Positions 38,101 through 50,100 of a DNA stretch of 64,000 nucleotides are shown here, piece after piece. Each line of letters begins with the position of its first letter. The stretch's first letter is position 1. Origin of the DNA: Siphonodentalium dalli (Eukaryota > Mollusca > Scaphopoda > Gadilida > Siphonodentaliidae); assembly GCA_032622095.1 (NCBI GenBank), contig CP136068.1:187915309-187979308 (forward strand). The letters are read 5' to 3'. A program made the position numbers and the translations under genes. Under the pieces are notes generated by a model that was given only the letters and a program-made list of their open reading frames with translations, did not search any database and was not told the origin of the DNA.

Positions 38101-41100
38101 TACTACCTGTAGACCGCGCAAATGGATTTAATTTTGAAAATCCAACATGGCCGCCAGCGGCCATGTTTTTTTGCCCGAATGACCCCAAAATGACTCGTTC
38201 CCATCTACATGTCAATGTCAACATTCATGACAAATTTCATAAAGATCAGTCCAAAGGTACGATCTGTAGCCCGCGCCAAAGGAAATTGTTGACGGACACA
38301 CGGACGACGGACGCCAACCCATGGCAATAGCTCAAACTTACAAAGTAAGTTGAGCTAATAACAATGTGGATTTCGAAGAATTTAAATAATTAGTAACCCA
38401 TATCGATTGACCAATCATTTATTTTAACATAAAAAAAAAAATTCAAAACAAGCATTTCACATGAAGATAACACTACATGTACGTAAATTGCAGTCGATCA
38501 GCAATTGATCGTTAGAACTTATCTTTAACTTTTTAACAATGAGTGTAAGTTTCAAGCTTACAAAGAAGCATTGCTAACAGATCGCTCAAGTTATTTTTAA
38601 ACTTGTGTCTCGATCCCTTTAGCTTTTTCTAATAAAATATGTTTGAACCAACTGATCGCTTTGTTTTTTTTAAATGCGGACAATATACGTGGCTCGATTT
38701 AAGATGACGTGGAATACTGTAAAAGATATGGTAACCAAGTGGGCATACATGTACTAGTATATGAAGTCGCCATAAAGGTATTTTATTTTATATCCAAAAT
38801 GATAATAGGCAACATCATTCCCATATAATATGTGCTGCATCCTGAATGAAAGTGTCAATGACACTGTAGCTCAACTTAGGTAGGGGAATAATTTAATGGT
38901 CGACAGTAAATGGAGGAATAGGAAAAGTGCTAATTGAAATGTCTAAGTAAGACTAGATGTACATGTCAATATCAACATTCATAACAGGTTTCATAATGAT
39001 CGGATCAGAGATGTGGTGATTATGGTGTGCCAAAGGATTTATTTATGCAAAGAGTAAATTCTAAAATGGCCACCGGCAGCCATGTTTTTTTCCGAATTAC
39101 CCCAAAATGACTTGTTCCCATCTACAGCCTTTACAAATCTCATAATGATCTGATCAAAGGTATGACCTGTAGCCTGTGCCAATGAATTTAGTCATGCAAA
39201 GAGTAAAATCCAAGATGGCTGCTGGCGGCCATGTTTTTTGGCTGAACGACCCCAAAATGACTCGTTTCCCATCTACATGTCATTGTTAACATACATGACA
39301 AATTTCATTAAGTTCCGACCAAAGCTACGACCTGTAGCCTGCACCAAAGGATTTATTCATGCAAAGAGTAAAATCCAATATGGCTGCTGGCGGACATGTT
39401 TTTTAGCCAAACGACCCCAAAATGACTCGTTCCCATCTACATGTTAATATTAACATCCATGATAAATATCATGATGATCAGACAAACAGTACGACCTGTA
39501 GCCCGCGCCAATGGATTGAATTTTGAAATCCAAAATGGCCACCAACGACCATGTTTTTTGGCCGAATGACCCCAAAATGTCTCGTTCCCATCTACATGTC
39601 AATGTCAACATTCAAGAAAAAATTCATAAAGATCAGACCATAGGTACGACCTGTAGCCCGCGCCAAAGGATTTAGTCATGCAAAGAGTAACATCCATGAT
39701 GGCTGCTGGCGGCCATGTTTTTTGGCCGACCAACCCCAAAATCACTCGTTCCCATCTACATGTCATTGTTAACATCCATGACAAATTTCATGAAGTTCTG
39801 ATCAAAACTACGACCTGTAGCCTGCGCCAAAGGATTTAGTCATGCAAAGAGTAAAATCCAAGATGGCTGCCAGCGGCCATGTTTTTTGGCCGTATGACCC
39901 CAAAATGACTCGTTCCCATATACATGTCAATATCAATATTCATGACAAATTTCATAAAGGTCAGACCAAAGGTACGACCTGTAACCCGCGCCAAAGGATT
40001 TAGTCATGCAAAGAGTAAAATCCAAGATGGCTGCTGGCGGCCATGTTTTTTGGCCGAACGACCCCAAAATCACTCGTTCCCATCTACATGTCAATGTTAA
40101 CATCCATGACAAGTTTCATGATGATCAAACGAACAGTACGACCTGTAGCCCGCGCCAATGGATTGAATTTTGAAATCCAAGATGGCCACCAGCGGCCATG
40201 TTTTTTGGCCGAATGACCCCAAAATGACTCGTTCCCATCTACATGCCAATGTCAACATTCATGCAAAATTTCATAAAGATCAGACCAAAGGTACGACCTG
40301 TAGCCCGCGCCAAAGGAAATTGTTGACGGACACACGCACACACGGACGACGGACGCCAAGCCATGGCAATAGCTCAAACTTACAAAAGTAAGTTGAGCTA
40401 ATAAACGATTGAACACAAGGTCGCCGCCATCTTAAAATACCCACTTCCTGTGTAATTAATACAGACAACCCTCATAATTGAAATTTGTTGGCTTCGGCAA
40501 ATGTTACAGCAACCATTGATATGGTGACAGTTTGCTTCAGCTAATGGCTTCGGCATTGCTGATTGCCGTAGCCAATTATGAGGGCTGTACAGATCGACAC
40601 CTCCATCTTAAAATACGTGTGTAATTAATACAGATGGACGACTGATTAACACAGTATTACTACGATCAGAGATCGATAAAAGCAATTTATTTGTTTAAGT
40701 TTTTGGGCTTATTTTTTTTTTAGGTATTGATAAAATTAGTAGGGGCAGTGGTCTAGACTAGGGAGAGGCAGGTTACCAGAAGCATCACTATTTCTTTAGG
40801 GCCAATAGTTACCTGTCTCCCCTCCTTTTGAGCTCATGTAAGAGCGTCCCTATCTGTCGAGCCCCTGTACATCCTAGTGGATGGCCGAGAGCGATGGCTC
40901 CTCCCTTCGGATTAACTTTTTCAGATGGAATACCAAGTTGATCAACACAGTACTTAGCCTGACTCGCAAATGCTTCGTTTATCTCAAACACATCTATATC
41001 ATCTACCGTCAGTCCTGAAAATTCAATAAAAACACATGAAAAACATCTATGTCAACCATTTCAGTTCTGAAAATAAAAAAAATAGAACTCATGAAATTGG

Positions 41101-44100
41101 GTCTTCTATAACGGGTCAATTTTCTGTGGTTATGGTAGTCGGGATCTGAAGATGTCCAATGTCATTAAACGAACAAGTCTGATGTTGGGGAATAGCTTTT
41201 ATTTACAATCATCCGGTTTTCCAAGATGAACATAACATATAACAGCAACAGGTATTCCTTATAACGTTAGCATGAAGTGTCCAATGGTAATCCTAATGAT
41301 GTGAAACAATATAGCGACTAGTCTAGATAAAATGTTCTTTTTTTTAAGTTTGAAGATGAAGGTATTAATATACAATTGGAGGTGTGAAATGCCAAGCTGA
41401 ATTAACCAATGAGTAAAAAGGTGACAAGTAAAAACATGTTAATGGAAATAGAAAGTGTTGTCTAAATGAATAGGCCAATTAAGATTAATGAACTGAATAA
41501 GCCAAGGGGCAAAACAATTAAAAGGTACCAACATAATTAACAGGTTTGATTAAATGAATATGACAATTAAAAACTAATGAATTATAACCTGACAGGCTAA
41601 AAGATCTAAGATGTGATAATAATAATAAGACAAAACGAACCCTACAAACTGTTTGTGAAAAGTACTGAAGGCAAGAAATTAATTAATGAGAATGTGGAAT
41701 GGCCAAAATTTAGAGATATTACTTCACAAAAAACACACTAAATTGAACAACAGTTCTAAGTTCTAATATGGCGAATATGGCCCGGTGATATATCCTCTCC
41801 GCTCAGCTTGAATGCGTCCCGCATTCTGGAAATTAGAATGATGTAGATCTGTTGATCTCAATGGCGTGGCGAGTCCCTGGTCCATTGCTTGAATTGGTAC
41901 AAGAGGTGGTGGTTTGCCTGGGATATATTGTCCATGTTTAAGTACATATCGTCTTGCTGCATCATCCAATTCACATTCATCCATCCATGTGTTTTCAGAA
42001 TGTGGTGAATCACGCCATTTTATCAAGTACTCCGGTCTTTGCTCATAACGATTGATTCGATATTTGAGAACTTTTTCTGTGAACCGCATGTAACCTCCAT
42101 GGTTCATTTGTCCTGTCTGTTCAACTATGCACGGTTCCTCATCTCCTGTAGGTGTCTGAGAAAATGCACTTCGCTGGGGAATATTTGTTATATCAGAATG
42201 TTGAATGCCCAATTCAGAAGTTGAAGGTTTTGTTTGGATTGATGAATTTCTGGTGGGTACTTTTTCTCCTGAATATTGAACAGATGCTTCATTAGTCAGA
42301 GGTGTTGCCTGCATAGTTGAGTTCACGAGAAGTGGATGCTTAATTGGATTTGTCTGTGAACTTACAGTTTTGAGATTGTCACTTGAATTATCAGTCATTG
42401 TTCGAATAGCGCTGCACCCAGGAATGTCTTGTTGTGCCTTTTGATTTTGAATAGAATGTGAATGGGGAAGCTGTTGTGATAGTTGTTGATTCTTTTTGTC
42501 ATTATACTGTCTCATCCGATGATTATCTCTTCTAAGTGTAGAGCTGGATCTAGGTTTTGAGGAACTGAACTGATGTGCAAGCTTATGCCACGAAAGAGTT
42601 AATGTTGTTGTATTCTGCTGCACTTTCAATCCCCATGTCAGTTCTTTTTCCTGCAGATTCAAACTTCCTAGAAGGTTCTGTATATTGATCGGAATGACGT
42701 TGAACATCTTGGACGCTAGCTAAAAAGAAGCGTAGCCGGATTCTCTCACCAATTATAACGGGTCAATTTTCTGTGGTTATGGTAGTCGGGATCTGAAGAT
42801 GTCCAATGTCATTAAACGAACAAGTCTGATGTTGGGGAATAGCTTTTATTTACAATCATCCGGTTTTCCAAGATGAACATAACATATAACAGCAACAGGT
42901 ATTCCTTATAACGTTAGCATGAAGTGTCCAATGGTAATCCTAATGATGTGAAACAATATAGCGACTAGTCTAGATAAAATGTTCTTTTTTTTAAGTTTGA
43001 AGATGAAGGTATTAATATACAATTGGAGGTGTGAAATGCCAAGCTGAATTAACCAATGAGTAAAAAGGTGACAAGTAAAAACATGTTAATGGAAATAGAA
43101 AGTGTTGTCTAAATGAATAGGCCAATTAAGATTAATGAACTGAATAAGCCAAGGGGCAAAACAATTAAAAGGTACCAACATAATTAACAGGTTTGATTAA
43201 ATGAATATGACAATTAAAAACTAATGAATTATAACCTGACAGGCTAAAAGATCTAAGATGTGATAATAATAATAAGACAAAACGAACCCTACAAACTGTT
43301 TGTGAAAAGTACTGAAGGCAAGAAATTAATTAATGAGAATGTGGAATGGCCAAAATTTAGAGATATTACTTCACAAAAAACACACTAAATTGAACAACAG
43401 TTCTAAGTTCTAATATGGCGAATATGGCCCAGTGATACTTCTCTGAGCGTAAACAAACACAGATCAAACGTGAGTTATTCCTAAATACATGACATATTCC
43501 GAGCGTAATTTAACATAAATGTTAGATTATAATTAGGGACCTGCGAATATTCGAGATTCGATTCGATGTCGATTTCGGGCACCCGATTCGAGATCGACTC
43601 CGAATCGGTCCGCTGATTCGGACATTCTCGAATCAGTGTTACTTTGGTGTAGTCTCGTTTTTGCGTCTGAATAACACATGCCAAATGACCTGTACTCACA
43701 AATATTGAAGCACAAGGTTGCCAAGTTAGCCAACTCAGGTAATTTTGAATGTATGCCATTCAGAATAGATGTGCATTATGCAAATTATGTGCTTCGTTCG
43801 CAACCCGTGACAGTGATCAATCGGCGCATAAATTTGTAATCTGTATCGACACTAAGTAAATTGAAAATTGTCTACACAGTGCGTGATCGCTAGATGCGGA
43901 ACTCAATTGATTACCTTATGTTTAGAACTCCAGATATCCATTTCAGATTACATTAATAAAATTCAATGTTAGCCACCATTATGAGCGACAAAACATAGAT
44001 TGGAATGAACAGAAACGGTGAGAAACCTTAGAACAATCGGCCTATTACTTTCTTAAATGGATGACATCGTGTGCGACCAGTTATCTGCGACACTGCCGGC

Positions 44101-47100
44101 AGAATTCCTATCAATTTCCTACTTTCAGTTCTGTTTCCCAGAAAATCGAGCGCGTTGCACCAAGTTGAATCTTGTTGATTACATTTAACACTTGTAATTT
44201 GTGTCTGTTTTCTGGGACCCCCTCCGTAAAGACAACTACTGTTAATATGTGATGTAGATGTTTGATCTATTGTGGGGTGAACAGTTTAACAGATAACTAC
44301 CATTGGTATGGGACTACAACAATTATATAGCTGAACGGTGTACCCATGTCCACTTGTGTCAAATCTTTATTATCTTTATTAAATAAAGTAAATTGCATTC
44401 CATGGGGATTGTGATACGTTGATTGAACTGTCTTTAAGTGTCTTACTGTCACTTCTTGTGTCATGTTTGCCATGACACAGCTAGATAGAAATTCAATGCA
44501 ACATATCCCAAACCCTCCATGAGCCTGAGAGTGACTTAATTGCCTAAGTAATGATTTTCCTAAAAAAAACACAAGTTTCAATGGATGTTTAAGGAGATTA
44601 ACATTGTATTATAGCATCTAGTGAATTTTGCAGATTTTTTGTCATGAGACACCGAAATACACACTGGTAAACAATGTCAATCACTAGCTTATTCGATTCG
44701 AGATTCGATTCGATGTCGATATCAGGAAGGAGATTCGATATCGAGATTCGATTCGATGCAAAATCCCCGATTCGCAGATCCCTAATTAAAATACATCATT
44801 ATGGTGGTAAAATATCCCCCTTTCCGAAAAATATAGCATTTTGTATTGATTTGTGTGATAAAGTCAATTAAAATTAAAGTTCGGTGACCAAAATGCACCC
44901 CCGACAAAGGATGCAGGTTTGAAGGATTTATGGGTTTCAGATCCCTATAGTATAAAATGTACCATAAATTGATTACACCAATATGATACAAAGTGCATAT
45001 TCATTAAATATGTTGCACATCTTCAATGTGTCGGTAAAGGGTCAATAACTCTAAAATAAAAAACATAAAACATTTCTATGTCGAAAAATGGCAATAACTT
45101 CCACAAAATCACTCCAACTCACAGATGTGCAGGTCCCATGCTGGTTGTGCCGGGTACTTGAATAGATATTTCCGAACATCCTTTTTGAACTTTGAACCTT
45201 GAAGTTTGAGATCATGTCCTCTGTCTCTGGTCTGCAATTAGTCAGCGAACACAGAGTAGTTACATGGGTCCGTATTTCATGGACGTTAACTTCAGTTCAT
45301 GAGACGATCGCTATACCCAAGGGACTGTATTTCGGGGAGCCTTCGCTAGACGAGAACAACACACAGGCTCAGGGATCCTCACACAGATGGAAGCATGCAC
45401 TACAGAGTGTCGTCTGCGCCAGTCTATATGGGGCTCTATATGGGTTAATACCTGCTTTCTTTAGAGCTTCTGGTATGGCTACAGCTGGACCGATTCCCAT
45501 TATCTCGGGTGGGCACCCAACGACAGCGAACGATCTCAGAGTCCCGAGGACGGGAAGGTTAAGCTTCGCGGCTGCTGATCGCGATGCTGCTAACACAGCC
45601 GCCGCTCCATCACTCACCTGGCTCGAACTACCTGAAAGTTAGAACAAAAGATTGGTGAAGTGCTTCTAAATAAAAGTCTCAAATATAGTATAGTGTAGTC
45701 TGATTAATCAGTTGTAGTAAAATTGCGAATTGATCCAACGAGTGAAAATTTTGAAAGTTTGGCCTCTAAGGCGAAAAGTCGGTGCACAGGAAAACTAGCT
45801 GCAGCCGCGCAGGGCCTAATCGATCCGACGATTTCGCCCGCCGTAGGGGTAGCGAGAGGCTAAAGCGACGTAACATCAATGACGTCAAAAGAAATGACAT
45901 AATTCACTAGTGACATTACCATTTTTAATTAATATGGGGTTTTCAATGGAAATTGTACATAGGAGTGTAATAAATATTGTTATCCTTCATCCCATTTTCC
46001 TCTTTTCTGATTGGCTGAGAGTGCGTCACATGGCGGGCCGTAAATCACCTTATTACCCTCGAGGATATAACATTGTCTCAGTTATTGACCGCTCAGTTGT
46101 TACCAGTAAACATAGAACTACGAAGAACTCAACGCGCAGAGATTCTCTGACAGCTCTCTAATAATTTTGAAAAACACTGTTTTTATAAACCCCACTGTTT
46201 CATAACAACCGCGAACTGTGGTGTTTGCTAATTTGCATAATTGTGTGTTTTTTTATTTGCAATTAAAGCACGCTATGTATAAATGGTGTTATCAGTTATT
46301 CACTGACACAAATCCGTTATAAGGTGTAATGTTCCTTTTGGACCTTTTTATATCAATAATAAAGACCGTGGGACAAATAGATAAACATTATTATGCAGTT
46401 GGTATGTGCTGCAGACAATTGCACATATGATGTACATACGTTGCAACTACGTTTATGTACTAGATCAAATAGCCACTCTTTGCTGTTTATCAATTGACAA
46501 TTTCTTTTCTTCAATACATTCCTCAGACTTCAGGGAATACCCGTATGTTGCGTAACAATCTGTGACATATGTCAATTTCTTTTTGCACTACTACAACGTG
46601 TTAGTTTCACATATTAGCATTCTGGAAATTAACACGTCTGTCGGCGTCTTCACACTCATTTGAAACGAAACCGAACATTTCGCTGCATGGCTACTCAACT
46701 TCGAAACTGCTTTACTCCTCTTTCCGTGAACCGATTTCCACCATGCAACCAGCAAACTGACCGGAGAATAGCTGCGAAAATGACGGGTCTGTTAATTGAT
46801 CCAGATTATGAATGTTTTATTTTCTAAATAGCGATGATTCCAACATAAAAATAACTTTTCGAACTGGATTAAAGAATATATGCGCGCATTTATGCCTGCT
46901 ATTAAGGAGGTTCGTGTGTACTCCTTTGTCAGATAACAAAACAGTTATCACCCTTGTTTTCGTGAGACACGGGGACTTGTCGCCGCTCTCGACCTGGAAT
47001 GTCACCCATGGGCCTGGCGGCCCTCGGGTGACATTCCAGGTCTCGAGCGGGCAACAAATCCCTGTGTCTCACTCAATCGCGGGCGATAACTGTATATTAT

Positions 47101-50100
47101 TGTATACCTATAGTGGAATATAAGCTGGAAGTATTTTTGATGATGTTTTTGCAAGAAAGATGACATACATTAACGCATCGATCACTACTGGTTATTCATC
47201 AGACTTAAATCACAAAAGAGGTAGTTATAGTATCAATGAAGGTGACAGTCATGGATTGAACTTATCTGACACAGCAGTGTAGAATAAATACAGAACAGAA
47301 CTTGCGCCAAAAATTTTATCGAACTTGTTACGGATGGCACATAGTTACATTTAAATATATCCTTGCGCCATCTACAACTCATTTGATAAAAGGTTCTTGC
47401 TTAAGATGTGCAGTGTGTTCTGTCTATATATGGCCTACCAGTATCACGAGAGAAGCATGGGGGGTTTGACAAATTATACTGGGGAAACACTCACTCACTG
47501 TACTTGGCCTTCAAATGAACAAGGATGATATAATTTTGATTTAACAAAATCTTATTTTGTTATAACAAAATATCATTTTGTAAAAACAAAACATGTACTG
47601 ACCTGCAGAATAACATACATATTACATGTACTGAACGGACGGACGGATGGACATGTACTGAACGGACGGACGGATGGACATGTACTGAACGGACGGACGG
47701 ATGGACATGTACTGAACGGACGGACGGATGGACATGTACTGACCTGCAGTTGTTGTTCCGTCAGGTTTAAAAGCCGGTTTCAGTTTCCTCAAACCTTCAA
47801 TGGTTGTCTTTCTTATTCCATCGTCTTTTGTAACCTGAACAAATTCAATAGAATAATTTGATGACAGGGCTTCCATACAACAGTTGTCATTATTATATCA
47901 AATTAACAAGTTTTTGAGTTTCGTTAGAATGTTCCTTTTTCTTTTATTGTTTAGTATCTCTATATCCCCAAATTGGCAGATGACACATTGCATAATTGTG
48001 GTGCCCAATGGGTGTACATCACAATATTCATCATCTGGAAACATAAACCTGAATCTAGGTCTCCCATAGCAGATGGGATCTAAGCAGATTAAGGTCCCCA
48101 GAGGGTGAATTTAGTGTCGCTAGCCGGGTGTGCTGGGTAGCATCACTAAATTCACCCTCTGGGGACCTCATTCTGCAAAAATCCGGCACCATATCCTCAG
48201 GCCACACATAAGTATGCATGAAAAATCATACTTACATAAACTCCAAGATAATCACACATATTCATGTGGTTAAAGATAATCCTGATTAATACTTTCCATT
48301 ATGTAACATTGAATGTGCTTCACTTTAACACACTAAGCCAGAGTTTTCTGTTTTATTAGGTTTTATAAACAAGCCTTGAAATAGGGTGTCTGTCATTTGC
48401 AGAATGAGGTCCCCAGAGGGTGAATTTAGTGATGCTACCCCGCATAGCGGGCTAACATCACCAAATTCACCCTCTGGGAACCTCATTCTGCTGAGGTGTA
48501 AGCAGAATGAGGTCCCCAGAGGGTGAATTTGGTGATGTTAGCCCGCTATGCGGGGTAGCATCACTAAATTCACCCTCTGGGGACCTCATTCTGCAAATGA
48601 CAGACACCCTATTTCAAGGCTTGTTTATAAAGCTACAATTTATTCACATAGTTACTGCTCAGTAGAGATTATCTTCATAGGGTCTCTTATGTAATGTTAT
48701 GTTTTGTTATAACATGCGCTCACTCAACCCCTTCATTCCAACCTGATCAGAAGTAAAGTCAAGATATCACCACAACTTCACACACAGAGAAAAAAGATTG
48801 TCTATCTGTTTTGGAAATTTCTTGAATAACAAGTGAAAATCGGATTGACGGAAGAAATATAGAGATAGAAATTAGGAATCCTAAACTATTTTATGAACAT
48901 ACTTGATATTACACTTCGTGGTAAGTTTTCTTTATTTTTCCTCATTTTAGAATTTATTTTTTGAAAATTTGCAAACCTAAATACATAGGGCAGGGAACCT
49001 ACATCATATAAATTTCGCTCGAAAATCGCAGCAAGATATCACGCATAGCAATTTGACATTAGTTTTGTTCCCAATATTTTCCCCAAGATATCAGAAGATA
49101 TCAGCAAGCTATAAGACTAACGAGTTATCCAACAACTCATCTCGGATAATGCAAAAACTGGACACTGATTTGTTTTTAAGGAGATTTTGGCTTTCAAATT
49201 TCACAACCTTGAAAATTGGTGACCAAAGTCACTTGAACACTTGCATATTGTCAACAGTCATATTTATATGGGATTTATAGTGAGCGACCAAAAATTTATC
49301 CACAGCGCATTTGATCCATAGCTCATTAGGTCCATAGCTCATTTTCGATAATTTTTGGTTAAGTTATTTAAATAGCTGAAGAAAACAATACTAACTTCGA
49401 TGTGAGATATCATGCCGCCATTTTCAAGCAAATTAAGACGTAGATTCCCGGCTCTGAATACAGCTTTAGTGCAGACACTACCTTTGATTGATATTTTTCA
49501 CTTTGCTTCCAACAGCTTTGACTATATTGAGGTAGTTCGATTTTCACTATGATTTATTGCATATAGGCTACTGGCAAATTTGAATTGAAATTTATATAAA
49601 AGGTCGCGACAACATGTCTCCCGAAAAAAGATGGCTTTCTTAGGAGGTTGGCTTTTTCAGAACAAACTAATCAAACTTTGGTAAAAATCATTGAGATATT
49701 GAAAATTAGAATGGTAAAAAGTTTTTTGAGTCAATAAAGGGGAATAACTGTGTGAAAAATGACTATTGTCTGTCATCCATATACATGTTGCATATTAGCA
49801 ATATATGGGTAACAATATCCTGAAGTTACAAATTTCTCTACATTCAAAAAGGCAGGACGAGTTGATTACACAATGAAGGTACACAAATAAAAATATCAAA
49901 CTTTGGTAAACAAATGTTTTCTGAGTCAAGAAAAGGTAATAACTATGTGAACAGTTATTTTGTTCTGTCATTCATATACATGTTGCACATCAGCAGGATA
50001 ACAATATCCTAAAGATTCAATTCTCTACATTTGAAACTGTGGGAGAAGTTGATTGCACAATGAAGGTACACAAACTGAAACGGTCAAATATTTTCTCAGT

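Larger units (their letters stand above)
41107..43437 (-). mobile_element. Short LTR retrotransposon with a single chromodomain ORF
   Basis: Two 684-bp LTRs (5' LTR 42754-43437, 3' LTR 41107-41790) nearly identical, flanked by CTTC on both sides (41103-41106, 43438-43441). On the minus strand a candidate primer-binding site TGGTGAGAGAATCCGG begins two bases after the 5' LTR, and a purine tract AGCGGAGAGGATA precedes the 3' LTR. Only 963 bp separate the LTRs, enough for one ORF and no protease, reverse transcriptase, RNase H or integrase. It is thus non-autonomous, yet structurally complete and apparently young. It lies in ACAA1 intron H-I in the sense orientation. Confidence 0.92.

Noticed and set aside
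45199-45642. 147-codon plus-strand frame
   Set aside because: Antisense shadow of thiolase exon H.
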